From contig OZ038451.1 in assembly GCA_964036195.1 (NCBI GenBank), positions 20,162,318 to 20,226,317 of the forward strand: a stretch of DNA of 64,000 nucleotides, given 5' to 3'. The DNA is from Sphaerolaimus hirsutus (Eukaryota > Nematoda > Chromadorea > Monhysterida > Sphaerolaimidae). Within the stretch, counting starts at the first letter, position 1. Each line of letters opens with the position of its first letter. Positions 11,591 to 23,800 of this stretch are shown one piece after another. The notes under the pieces are model-generated. The model saw only the letters and a list, made by a program, of their open reading frames with translations. It made no database searches and was not told the DNA's origin. The position numbers and the translations under genes are program-made.

Positions 11591-13152
11591 GACTCCAAAA
11601 TGGCGCCATTTTTATGCAGTGGCGCCATGGACTCCAAAATGGCACCTTGGACTCCAAAATGGCCCCATGGACTCCAAAATGGCGCCATTTTTATGGAATG
11701 GCGCTATGGACTTGGAAACGGCGCCATTTTTATGGAGTGGCGCCATGGACTCGGAAACGGCACCATTTTTATGGAGTGGCGCCATGGACTCGGAAACGGC
11801 GCCATTTTTATGGAGAGGCGCCATGGACTTGGAAATGGCGCCATTTTTATGGAGTGGCGCCATGGACTCTGAAACGGCGCCATTTTTATGGAGTGGCGCC
11901 ATGGACTCGGAAACGGCGCCAATTTTATGGAGTGGCGCCATGGACTCGGAAATGGCGCCATTTTTATGGAGTGGCGCCATGAACTCGGAAATGGCGCCAT
12001 TTTTATGGAGTGGCGCCATGGACTCGAAAATGGCGCCATTTTTATGGAGTGGTGCCATGGACTCGGAAATGGCGCCATTTTTATGGAGTGGTGCCGTGGA
12101 CTCGAAAATGGCGCCATTTTTATGGAGTGGCGCCGTGGACTCGGAAACGGCGCCATTATTATGGAGTGGCGCCATGGACTCGGAAACGGCGCCATTTTTA
12201 TGGAGTGGCGCCATGGAGTCGGAAACGGCACCAATTTTATGGAGTGGCGCCATGGACTCGGAAATGGCGCCATTTTTATGGAGTGGCGCCATGGACTCGG
12301 AAATGGCGCCATTTTTATGGAATGGCGCCATGGACTCGGAAACGGCGCCATTTTTATGGAATGGCGCCATGGACTCGGAAACGGCGCCATTTTTATGGAG
12401 TGGCGCCATGGACTCGGAAACGGCGCCATTTTTATGGAGTGGCGCCATGGACTTGGAAACGGCGCCATTTTTATGGAGTGGCGCCATGGACTCGAAAATG
12501 GCGCCATTTTTATGGAGTGGTGCCATGGACTCGGAAATGGCGCCATTTTTATGGAGTGGCGCCATGGACTCGAAAATGGCGCCATTTTTATGGAGTGGCG
12601 CCGTGGACTCGGAAACGGCGCCATTATTATGGAGTGACGCCATGGACTCGGAAACGGCGCCATTTTTATGGAGTGGCGCCATGGAGTCAAAAACGGCGCC
12701 ATTTTTATGCAGTGGCGCCATGGACTCGGAAACGGCGCCATTTTTATGCAGTGGCGCCATGGACTCGGAAACGGCGCCATTTTTATGGAATGGCGCCATG
12801 GACTCGGAAACGGCGCCATTTTTATGGAATGGCACCATGGACTCGGAAACGGCGCCATTTTTATGGAGTGGCGCCATGGACTCGGAAACGGCGCCATTTT
12901 TATGGAGTGGCGCCATGGACTTGGAAACGGCGCCATTTTTATGGAGTGGCGCCATGGACTCGGAAACGGCGCCATTTTTATGGAGTGGCGCCATGGACTC
13001 GGAAACGGCGCCATTTTTATGGAGAGGCGCCATGGACTTGGAAATGGCGCCATTTTTATGGAGTGGCGCCATGGACTCTGAAACGGCGCCATTTTTATGG
13101 AGTGGCGCCATGGACTCGGAAACGGCGCCAATTTTATGGAGTGGTGCCATAG
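11588..13152 (+). repeat. 39-bp tandem array, block 2 (~40 units)
   Basis: This is the same 39-bp unit as block 1. It begins with degenerate ATGGACTCCAAAATGGC units and then homogeneous GGCGCC units. It ends in the GGTGCCATAGACTTTTTTCA junction also seen at the end of block 1. Confidence 0.97.
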
Positions 13153-13830
13153 ACTTTTTTCAAATTTTTTAAAGTTTTTTTCAATATTTGTTTCAAAAAA
13201 ATAATAAATATTTTTTCAAATTTTTTTCAAATTTTTTTTAAAAGTTTTTTTTTCAAATTTTTTTCATCTTTTTTTCTATTTTTTTTTCTAAATTTTTATA
13301 ACACATTGTTTTCAAATTTTTTCCCGCCATGGACTCCAAAATGGCGCCATTTTTAAGCAGTGGCGCCACAAACTCCAAAATGGTGCCATTTTTATGGAAT
13401 GGCACCATGGACTTGAAAATGACACCATTTTTATGGAATGGTGCCATTGACTTGAAAACTGCGCCATTTTTAGGGGGGGCACCAGACTCCAAAATAGCAC
13501 CATTTTTATGGAGTGGTGCCAGACTTTTTCAATTTTTTTCAAATTTTTTTACATTTTTTTTAAAAATTTTTTTACCATTTTTTCAAATTTTTTTTAAATT
13601 TTTTTTCCAGACTTTTTTCAAATTTTTTTTCTCTATTTTTTTTCTCTATTTTTTCCAAAAAAATTTCTACCATGGACTCCAAAATGGCGCCATTTTTATG
13701 CAGTGGCGCCATGGACTCCAAAATGGCACCTTGGACACCAAAATGGCCCCATGGACTCCAAAATGGCGCCATTTTTATGGAATGGCGCTATGGCCTTGAA
13801 AATGGTGCCACTTTTATGGAGATTTACATG
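13153..13830. repeat. AT-rich spacer, copy 2
   Basis: This near-identical copy of 11076-11590 differs by small indels in T and G runs and carries the same short degenerate GGCGCC units. It ends in a few array units before unique-looking sequence begins. Confidence 0.85.
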
Positions 13831-15240
13831 ACAACTGTGCCTACATGATGGCTGGGTTTACATTACCAATAGGCCTGCGTCATTCACACTGATTTTTGGG
13901 AACAATGAAGTTATTGGTTAGTACTTCCGCCATGAGAGCTGTATCATACACTACTGTGTAATAATTTTTTCAGTGCAGTGAAATTTTACATGACACAGCA
14001 TTTTATGTAAAGCTGTACCACCTTCATGGTTCAAATAACATAACTTTTCTAACAGTTCATAATGATAATTCAACATTAAATGAACATGTTTTTTTGTTCA
14101 CCTTTTTGTGTAGGTAAGTATTAGAACATCTATGCATTGTTTTTCGAAGTGAAGCTTTATCTCGTGTAATGTCTGCATCATAGTAATGAAAGGATGAAAA
14201 TGCAACAAAAACATAAGTCGAATCAAAACGGCATTTCAAATCATATAAAAAGAAAAATGGACGTTTCGCTGCGTCCTTGCGTGCCACACCCTAGTTATCT
14301 ACATTTTCAATGTTGCTCGTAAAGAATTTAACCGTTCAAACTACCGTTTTATCGTTCAAACTACCGTTTTTGTTTTTATTTTATTGTTCATTCGTTGGCT
14401 CCATTCCAACAGAAGAGAACTTGGCAGCCGGCCAAAATTTCGAAATCTGCTATTAATATGAATAAAATAGGCTCACAACAGCTATATAACCATGTATATA
14501 AATAAAAATAGCGATTATGAAGGTGGAAATAGGCAAAGTGAGACAAATTCTAACGATTTTTAGATAACTTTCAGTTTTCACTCTCATGTGTATAATATAA
14601 TATGTAACTGGGATAAGCGCCAAGTTTTCATACGTGACCCAATCTATTCCAATCGTTAAAATATTGCGTCACAATACCCAATGCTGTCATGCACTCTCCA
14701 CTGGAGAGATTGACGCAAATGTTTGTAGGGCGATATGTCTGCTGACTTTATGCAACAATTAATTTCAAAATAATTCACAAAATTGTATTCATTCAATAAG
14801 GTAGGATTCTGTTCATACTTTCCAGTCCGCTAAGTATACTGCTGTTTTGGCATCAATGCCAACGCCAGTGCCGCCTACAAATGGCGCCTGCGCCATGGCG
14901 CCATTCCCTTTCTACAGAGGTAAAAAAATTTTTTTTTGGGGGGCCCCCCGTTCGCCAGGCTCCGTATACAATCCGCCCCCACTCAAAAATCCTGGCTACG
15001 TCCCTGAATTCCCTGTAAAATGTTGAAAGTCATCTAAAAGACCATGCAAAATGTCATGTAAAAGACCCTGAAAAAACTCATAAGTCATGCAAAACATTGA
15101 AAACTGTAACAAATATAAAATAAAATAAGTGAAAGGATAAAATATGATGGAGATGGAGTCGGATAATTGCACTCGCACCCATGATACGCTGGAAGATGAT
15201 TCTAATGATACATCAATGTGAGTATTTAAATTCAGTCTTT
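13831..15240. other. Central non-array segment of the large inverted block
   Basis: I see no gene here. The stretch includes copies of dispersed repeats (14400-14480 resembles the complement of 17800-17950; 14630-14760 resembles 9130-9270) and, near 14930-15006, a fragment of the GGGACGTAGCCAGGATTTTTGAG-type hAT element. Confidence 0.5.
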
Positions 15241-15263
15241 ATATGAGAATCAAAATGAACTCC

Positions 15264-15500
15264 CTAAAAATGGCGCCATTTTCAAGTTCATGGCACCATT
15301 CCATAAAAATGGTGCAGTTTCCAAGTCCATGGCGCCACTCTATGAAAATGGCACAGTTTCCAAATCCATGGCATTATTCCATCAAAATGGCGCCAGTTTG
15401 GAGTCCATGGCGCCACTCCAGAAAAATGGCACCACTTTCAAGTCCATGGTGCCATTCCATAAAAATGGCACAATTTTGGAGTCCATGGCAGAAAAAAACT
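15264..15500 (-). repeat. Degenerate 39-bp units, reverse orientation (~6 units)
   Basis: Units read ATGGCGCCACTCCATAAAAAT on the plus strand, the reverse complement of blocks 1 and 2, with many substitutions. An A-rich spacer (15500-15870) follows and mirrors the T-rich spacer on the left. Confidence 0.85.
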
Positions 15501-15869
15501 TAAAATCTGAAGAAAAAAATTATTTTTTTTTAAATCTGAAAAAATTTGAAAAAAATTTGAAAAAATTTGTAAAAAATTAAAAAAATATGTAATAAAATTT
15601 AGAAAAATTGAGGAATAAAAAAATAAATTTTTTTATAAAATGTAAAAAAAAATTGTAAAAAATTTTAAAAAAAATAGATTAAAAAAATATAAAAAAGTAA
15701 TAATAAAAATGTAAAAAAAATGAAAAAATTTTTTTTTAAAAATTGTAACTAAAAATTTGAAGAAAAAAAAAAAATAATAATAAAAATTATAAAAAAATTT
15801 TAAAAAATTTGTTTTAAAAATTTTTAAAAAATTTTTTTTAGAAATTGAAAAAAAACTTTTAAAAAGACT

Positions 15870-17175
15870 ATGGCGCCGCTTTCATAAAAATCGTACAGTT
15901 TCCAAGTCCATGGCGCCACTCCATAAAAATGGCATCATTTTGGAGTCCATGGTGCCACTCCATAAAAATGGCGCCATTTTCGAGTCCATGGCGCCACTCC
16001 ATAAAAATGGCGCCATTTTTGAGTTCATGGTGCCACTCCATAAAAATGGCGCAGTTTCCAAGGCCATGGCACCACTCCATAAAAATGGTGCAGTTTCCAA
16101 GTCCATGGCACCACTCCATAAAAATGGCGCAGTTTCCAAGTCCATGGCGCCACTCCAAAAAATGGCGCAATTTTCGAGTTCATGGCGCCACTCCATAAAA
16201 ATGGCGCAGTTTCCAAGTCCATGACGCCACTCCATAAAAATGGCGCCATTTTGGAGTCCATGGCGCCACTCCATAAAAATGGCGCCATTTTCGAGTCCAT
16301 GGCGCCACTCCATAAAAATGGCGCCGTTTCCTAGTCCGTGGCGCCACTCCATAAAAATGGCACCGTTTCCTAGTCCGTGGCGCCACTCCATAAAAATGGC
16401 GCCATTTCCTAGTCCATGGCGCCACTCCATAAAAATGGCGCCATTTCCTAGTCCATGGCACCACTCCATAAAAATGGCGCCATTTCCTAGTCCATGGCGC
16501 CACTCCATAAAAATGGCGCCATTTCCTAGTCCATGGCGCCACTCCATAAAAATGGCGCCATTTCCTAGTCCGTGGCGCCACTCCATAAAAATGGCGCCAT
16601 TTCCTAGTCCATGGCGCCACTCCATAAAAATGGCGCCGTTTCCTAGTCCATGGCGCCACTCCATAAAAATGGCACCGTTTCCTAGTCCGTGGCGCCACTC
16701 CATAAAAATGGCGCCGTTTCCTAGTCCATGGCGCCACTTTATAAAAATGGCGCCGTTTCCTAGTCTGTGGCGCCACTCCATAAAAATGGCGCCGTTTCCT
16801 AGTCCATGGCGCCACTCCATAAAAATGGCGCCATTTTCGAGTCCATGGCGCCACTCCATAAAAATGGCGCCGTTTCCTAGTCCATGGCGCCACTCCATAA
16901 AAATGGCGCCGTTTCCTAGTCCGTGGCGCCACTCCATAAAAATGGCACCGTTTCCTAGTCCATGGCGCCACTCCATAAAAATGGCGCCATTTCCGAATCC
17001 ATGGCGCCACTCCATAAAAATGGCGCCATTTCCTAGTCCGTGGCGCCACTCCATAAAAATGGCGCCATTTCCTAGTCCATGGCGCCACTCCATAAAAATG
17101 GCGCCGTTTCCTAGTCCATGGCGCCACTCCATAAAAATGGCGCCATTTCCTAGTCCGTGGCGCCACTCCATAAGA
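15870..17175 (-). repeat. 39-bp tandem array, block 3, reverse orientation (~33 units)
   Basis: The most common unit is GGCGCCATTTCCTAGTCCAT followed by GGCGCCACTCCATAAAAAT. It is inverted relative to blocks 1 and 2 and differs from them by a CTAG in place of CGAG, which marks separate homogenisation of the two arms. Confidence 0.96.
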
Positions 17176-17219
17176 AGCCACCCTATAAAAATGGTGTCAT
17201 TTGAGAGTAAATCTATGAG

Positions 17220-17600
17220 TGGACATACCGACATTCGGACAACGATTTTTTGGAGATACCGACATTCGGAAAAAGTTTTTTTGGAGATAACGAGTTTCGA
17301 GTGATTTTTTCAAAAAACAGGTTCAGATTTCTATACCGTAATTCGGATGATTTTTCCAATTTTGTATGGGGGTTTATACAAATCAGTGCAATTCTATACC
17401 GTAATTCGGAAATAGATTTCTGGCAGTGGAGATACCGAGTTTCGAGTGAAATAAATGTTGGCTTTTTGTGGACATACCGAGATTCGAGTGAAATTTCATC
17501 AATTTCAGGGTGGACATACCGACATTCGGATGATTTTTTTTGTTTTTTTCAAGAATCGGTGTCTCTGTATCTCGGGAATGGAGTGAGATATTGAGAGAAA
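17220..17600. repeat. Array of GAGATACCGACATTCGG words
   Basis: Repeated GGACATACCGACATTCGGA and GATACCGAGTTTCGAGTGA words occur on the right arm of the large block. The mirrored words CACTCGAATGTCGGTATCTCC occur at 9540-9585 on the left. Confidence 0.7.
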
Positions 17601-17739
17601 AAAAATTCTATAATGAACAAATATATATGCATATATCAGATCTGCACCTAACTCATTTTTTGTCATTTTGGTCCTTACCGACATACGGAACTAGATGCCT
17701 CAATTGCGTATTATACAAAAGCGAGTGAAAAGTCAAAGT

Positions 17740-19375
17740 TAGCTAAAAATCGTTACAAGTTGCTCCACTTTGCCAATTTCCACCTTTATAATAGCTATTT
17801 TTGTTTGTATACATGGTTATATAGTTAGTGTTAGCCTTTTTATTCACATTTATAGCGGATTTCGCAATTTTGGCTGGCTGCCAAGTTCTCATATGGGAAC
17901 TCTTCCATTGGAACGGAGCCAACGAATGAAAAATTAACAGAAACGGTAAAAGGGTCATTAAAACTGTCAAATTTTTTCGCTTCGTTACGTTTCGTTTCGG
18001 AACGAAACGTTGAAACGGGCGGCGTGCACGCACGGACACGGCGAAGCGTCCATTTCTCTTTTAATATTTTTTTCTCTTTCAATTCCGAGCGTGACCCAAG
18101 TTTTGTGTTCGCTCTATTCACGAGCGAATTCTAACTCTCCGATTTTGTAGGGTGAAATGTCCGCCGACTTTACACATACATGTGTCAACTACAGTGCGCG
18201 CAGAAATTCCTGTGCGTATTGGCACCGACCCAAGTGCCACTGTTACTCCGCGCACTCGCGCAGCCTACATCTTAAAACTGCACGTGAATTTTGGCCCGGC
18301 CGCGCGCCCCGTTTTCCCCATACAAACTTGTGATTTTTACGAACCTTTCGAGGCCCACCACGCGCTTGAAAATGGGAATTGCGGGTCAAGTGTACGCACA
18401 GAGGGCTAAAATTATGTGCGTTCTCCATCAAATGTAAGAAATTGTGGAAATTTAACTGTCGTTATTGAGCTCACACACAAAAAAGGCGAGCCTGACGGAA
18501 CGTTATTGACTTTTGGGTTAGCGCTAGTGGGCATTTACACGAAAATGGGCGGAGCTTACGCTGACCGCCGCATGCAAAGCAAAATATCTGCGCGCACTGT
18601 GCTGTGTGGGCCGCCATGAGCGACCATCTTCCGGTCATATTCCGACCATATTCCGCGGCCATTATCAGTGACGCGGACAGAAATCCTGCCTCTTTTACTC
18701 TCGTTTGTACAAAATCCAATTGTATCTAACGGTATCCAATACAAACTTGGAGTTGGGTCAAGTTCCCATACCCGTAACCCGATCCGTTCAGATGTTTGTG
18801 AATTACATCATCTATTTTAGTTCCCAAATCTCGTTTTTAACCAATGTGGCAGTATAAAGGGTTTTCGTCTAAAAGTGCAACAAAAAAGGGATCTTAAGGT
18901 AATCATAGTTAAACGTTTGGAGTATGCAATACCGGGAATACCTCGTATCTAAGCTTGGCAGGGGGCCAAAAACAGCCAGACAAAAATTATTTCAAAATAG
19001 CTATTGATAAAATAGGCTTATATGGAAACCCACCATCACCGATCTGAATAATGAACCAACAATAATACAGTTTATTTCATCAAAGATTCATTTAGATTTT
19101 ACAATGGAATAATGACGAAATTTACAATAAGATTTTATTCACCAAATTATGGTAGGATTCTACGCAAATCACGCGCTCCACTCGATATACCTCCATTCAT
19201 GCATCGATATTGGCTAGACATGTCGGGAAACAGTACCCTAATTACCAGTAAATTTCTGTGAATTTATTCACCGCGGGGGCAACCCCACAATTGTATGCTC
19301 CCAATTTTCTGAAAATTCTGACCAATCAGCAAAATTAAAAAACTTGAAAAAAATGACCAGGGGCCAGATTTAATT
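17740..19375. other. Gene-free stretch between the array block and HtrA2
   Basis: I see dispersed repeat fragments (GGCTGCCAAGTTCTCATATG near 17880; GTAGGGTGAAATGTCCGCC near 18147; a CGCGC-rich stretch at 18180-18420) and no convincing exon on either strand. Frames of 60-90 codons here show no protein-like pattern. Confidence 0.4.
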
Positions 19376-20636
19376 CTCCCTACAGATTTGTAGGGTAGGG
19401 CGTACACCCGATAGATTTTTTAAAGTTCAACCGCATCGACGCACATGCACCAGAGCAAGGTGGTTTGTAAAATATACGAAACCATCCCTTAAGGTCGCCG
19501 ATATTGCAATATGATGTATATCGCTTCAATTTTGGCCTGGAAATCACTATTGTCATTTCTTGGCCGTCTGCCAATTCGCTTTTTATTTTATTTTATCGGG
19601 CGGGTTTATCGCATAAGTTGCGCTTTTGTGTAGTCAGGTGGTCACTTTTTTAGTGTTCACTGTCTGCAACCGAAACCATGAGGGCAGCGACAAGAAAGAA
19701 ATGCATGCACGAGCGTACAAAAGCGCGACTTATGCGAGTAACCTGCCCGACAAAATAAAATAAAAATTTAATTGGCAGACGGCCAAGAAATGACGATATA
19801 GTGATTTCCAGGCCAAAATTGAAGCGATATACGTCATATTCCAATATCAGCGACCTTAAGGGATGGTTTCGTATATTTTACAAACCGCCTTGCTTTCGGT
19901 GCATGTGCGTCAATGCAGCTGAACTTTAAAAAATCTATCAGGCATAGGGTGTCAAATTTCCATTTTCCGTTTCCGCAGGCAAATTTTTTCCGTTTTCCGT
20001 TCCGTTTTCCGGCTGCTGAAATTATTTTTCCGTTTTCCGTTCCGTTTTCCAGCCATTTTTTTTACCATTTCCGTTTTTCCGGCTCATTTTCCGTTTTCCG
20101 GCTAAATTTTCAGTTTTTCCGCCTTTTTTCCGTTTTCTGTCTCAATTTCTAGTTTTTCCACCTTTTTTCCATTTTCCACCTCAGTTTTCCATTTTTCCAC
20201 CTCATTTTACCTTTTTGTGGCTCAACTTTCTGTTTTCTGATCAGCCAAACTGGTAAAAATTCATGCAGATTGTCAATGATGTAAAAATTTTTCCGTTTCC
20301 AGCAAAATTACTGCAAATTTTTCCCACTTCCAGCAAAATTTCTGCAAATTTTATCCATTTTCTGGCAAAATTTCAGCAAGTTTTTCTATTTCCGAGCAAA
20401 TTTGATTTTTCCGTTTCCGTTTTTCCGGCCTCTTTTTCCGTTTTCCGGCCGCTGAAATTTTTTTTTCCGTTTCCGTTTCCGTTTTCCGCCAAGTGCAAAT
20501 TTTTTTCCGTTTTCCGTTCCGTTTTCCGGCCTCTGAAAAAAATTTTCCAATTCCGTTTTCCGTAAAAAAAATTTTTTGACACCCTAATCGGGCATATGCC
20601 CTACAAATCTGTAGGGAGAATTAAATCTGGCCCCAG
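19365..20636. repeat. Palindromic element with CCCTACAGATTTGTAGGG ends, host of a nested hAT
   Basis: The left end ATTTAATTCTCCCTACAGAT is mirrored by ATCTGTAGGGAGAATTAAAT at the right. Internal segments 19480-19620 and 19740-19880 are also mutually inverted. The element 19945-20586 is inserted near the right end. Confidence 0.7.
19945..20586. mobile_element. hAT-like MITE with TTTTCCGTTTCCG arms, TSD ATCRGGCA
   Basis: Termini TAGGGTGTCAAATTT and TTTTTTGACACCCTA are flanked by ATCAGGCA (19937-19944) and ATCGGGCA (20587-20594), one mismatch. Nearly the whole element is TTTTCCG words; at the right end they are not clearly inverted. Confidence 0.8.
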
Positions 20637-20637
20637 G

Positions 20638-20812
20638 GGCCAGTTCCGCAAAATGAGAAATGAAATGGCAAAGGTGAAGTAAAAGGGCAAAGGCGAAGTG
20701 AAACTGCAAGTGAATTGGCGAAAGCAAAGTAAAAAAATAAAAATAAAATCTAATTTCTCTTCGCCTTTGCCATTTCACTTCTCACTTCTCATTTGCGGAA
20801 CTGGCACCAGAA
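20638..20812. repeat. Short MITE with CCAGTTCCGCAAAATGAGAA ends
   Basis: Left CAGTTCCGCAAAATGAGAAA and right TTCTCATTTGCGGAACTG are inverted, with AAAGGCGAAGTGAAA words between. It lies about 50 bp downstream of the HtrA2 stop codon. Confidence 0.75.
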
Positions 20813-20863
20813 GGCATTTTTTCCTACATCGCGCTGAAAAATCATTAATATCTAAAATCATCA

Positions 20864-23800
20864 TTAGCCAAAATCAAATTCCATATGAATCACGCTGCCG
20901 CGCCTGTCCACTTGCAACTGAACGACAGCCGATTTCTCTGAGAAAAAAAACAGCAAAAAAGTAAAACATGCAAAAATAATTGTTTAAAAGAAAAACGAGT
21001 AACTCACGTAAAATACCCAATATATCAGTGTTTTCGTTTATTTTTTCGCCATTTATATGTGTTATGATGTCGCCTGGCCGAATGCCAACCCTGGAATTGA
21101 AAATCAGTTGCCATTTGTAACAAATTATTTTATGTTTTTATTGGAGAACGATTTTTGACAAAGAACTATTTTGTGTACGATTTAATATTTCTTGACAAAA
21201 ACTACGATTGACCCGTGATTGAAAATCAGAAGAAAAAAAAAAGTTTAAAAAATGAAGTGCCATCCCCAGTCCCTGTCAAACTAACAAATGCGCCGGACTG
21301 CCAATAGTGACGCTGTGAACCACGGCGCCAAACTCTGGTGCCTTGGCGCCGTGTGGCGCCATCTGGCGCCAGTGGGACAGTGCGCGCTCGTCCAGCCTGT
21401 AATAGCTTATGCCAAAGTACCGCTGACGCCCGCTGGTGGCGCCCGAATCGTCTGCAAAAGTGGGCGGAGCTTGGCGCTCGGCTGGCGCTTTTTCCGGCGT
21501 TTTTGATGTGGACCAGGAAGCTGAAAATAAGTTATTCATGCTAAAGGATGAAATGCAGATAGGAATATAGACAGAATCTATATTTTTGACGTCTATTGTA
21601 CACCAAATATAGATTTGGTACGCATAGAAACATAAATACCGTATTTCTTCTAATAGAACAGCATACCTCCAAGCGAATGGCACCTCCAATAGAACGGCAG
21701 GTTTTGGCACGTTTTTGCACTCACGAAAACAATAGAACGGCAGCCTCCAATTGAGCGGCACCTAGGGTTCAAACGGGATTGACTTTTCGGGATCGGGATC
21801 GGGATCGGGATTCACTTTTTGAGATTTCGGGATCGGGATCGGGATCGGGATTGGGGTTTCGGGATCGGGATCGGGATTGGTTTTTTGAGATTTCGGGATC
21901 GGGATCGGGATCGGGATTGGCCGGGATTGGGGTCACGGGATCGGGATCGGGATTGGGATAGGCATTTTTCCGGGATCGGGATTGGGTTCTAGGGAAAGAG
22001 ATTTTGGCCATTTTTCTGGCATTCACAGTTGTTCATAAAGGTCTCAAAACACTGTTGGATGCCAGAAAAGTGGCATAAAATTGACGCTGGGGGTTTGCAT
22101 CCACTTTTTTGCATGCAAAAACATCATTATTTCACTTTTTATAATTTCCACTAATTTTTCCGGGATCGGGATCCCGGACTTGGGAGTTTCTCGGGATCGG
22201 GATCGGGATTTGAAAACTTTCGGGATCGGGCTCGGGATCGGGATTGGTATTTTTGAGATTTCGGGATCGGGATCGGGATCGGGATTGGGGTTTCGGGATC
22301 GGGATCGGGATCGGGACTGGTAAATCCCGGAATTTCACGGGATCCGGGATCGGGATCCCGTTTGAACCCTAGCGGCACCTCCAATAGAACGGCAGGTATA
22401 AGTTATGTTGGGAGTGTGCCATAACAAAAAACTGGATGGTGAGAACGTTCATAGCATTCAAAACGTTGTTAAATTTCAAATTAATGCGCTTACATTAAAA
22501 TATTGCTCAAGCTTCATTAAAGACAAAGCTATGTTCAAAGGTTGAATGTGTGAAAAATTTGGTGAGAAAAATATAACGGCAGCCTCCAATATAACGGCAC
22601 CTCTAATACAACGGCAGGTAAAAAGTTGACGAAAAAAATAGAACGGCGCTCTTCTGTTAGAAGAAATACGGTAAATTGCATATTCTCCAAAATCTATTGC
22701 ACCTAATTTAAAAGCAATCCTTTCCAACGTAATTTTCAAAAAAAACTCAAAAATCTAAAAACATCTATGATCTAACATTGTGTCTCTTTCTTTTCATGTT
22801 TTTCAACTTGTTCAAGAAACTGTTGCACATATTGAGCTGGAATCGCAAAGCTGACTCCCTCGCCCTGGGCCAATTTCATCGTTGTAATGCCGATCACATT
22901 CCCATCCTGAATTGTTTTTAAAAACGATTAAAGATGTGTCAAACTTATCCGCTTATTGGGTTTCGAGGAAAACTGAAGAAATTGGACCACTCTTTGGACC
23001 AAAAGCGCTTTCTAGTACCATTTTCTCAACTGACACGGATTTAGCAGATTTTTACGCAATATCTAAAGTAGGCTTGACACGGGATCCTGATTAGGGTTCA
23101 AACGGGATCCCGATCCCGATCCCGGATCCCGTGAAATTCTGGGATTTACCAGTCCCGATCCCGATCCCGAAACCCCAATCCCGATCCCGATCCCGATCCC
23201 GAAATCTCAAAAATACCAATCCCGATCCCGATCCCGAAAATTTTCAAATCCCGATCCCGATCCCGAGAAACTCCCAAGTCCGGGATCCCGATCCCGGAAA
23301 AATTAGTGGAAATTATAAAAAGTGAAATAATGACGTTTTTGCATGCAAAAAAGTGGATGCAAACCCCCAGCGTCAATTTTATGCCACTTTTCTGGCATCC
23401 AACAGTGTTTTGAGACCTTTATGAACAACTGTGAATGCCAGAAAAATGGCCGAAATCTCTATCCCTAGAACCCAATCCCGATCCCGGAAAAATGCCTATC
23501 CCAATCCCGATCCCGATCCCGTGACCCCAATCCCGGCCAATCCCGATCCCGATCCCGAAATCTCAAAAAACCAATCCCGATCCCGATCCCGAAACCCCAA
23601 TCCCGATCCCGATCCCGATCCCGAAATCTCAAAAAGTGAATCCCGATCCCGATCCCGATCCCGAAAAGTCAATCCCGTTTGAACCCTAATCCTGATTCAG
23701 AAAAAATACCTACCCCGAATCTAGGGTTCAAACGAAACAAGCATTTCGAGACATGAGAATCTAAAAAGCATCAAAAACCGACCAAATCCACAAGTGGACC

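Larger units (their letters stand above)
9281..17706. mobile_element. 8.4-kb inverted-repeat block enclosing the GGCGCC arrays
   Basis: The outer ends are CAATTGAGGCATCTAGTTCC at 9281 and its complement GGAACTAGATGCCTCAATTG ending at 17706. Just inside are CGAATGTCGGTATCTCC-type words (9540-9585 left; many copies at 17220-17530 right). The GGCGCC arrays then run forward on the left (9.7-13.8 kb) and reverse on the right (15.26-17.18 kb) around a 1.4-kb centre. No transposase ORF was found. Whether it is one element or several nested ones is unclear. Confidence 0.55.

Noticed and set aside
9627-13172. Open frames of 300-517 codons in several frames on both strands with 13-residue repeats
   Set aside because: They are translations of the 39-bp repeat (39 is a multiple of three and the unit lacks stops). 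Open frames occur on both strands at once, so there is no evidence for a protein.
9710-17175. CRISPR-like reading of the regular GGCGCC array
   Set aside because: There are no unique spacers; half-units of 19 and 20 bp are both repeats, and the window is eukaryotic.
18152-18619. Overlapping frames of 60-85 codons in a CGCGC-rich stretch
   Set aside because: No protein similarity or splice structure; CpG-rich repeat fragments explain the openness.
21769-23682. Frames rich in Asp-Pro/Arg-Ser or Gly-Ser repeats (60-88 codons)
   Set aside because: These are translations of the GGGATC arms of the hAT-like elements; the same words recur at 40750-41183 outside any gene frame.
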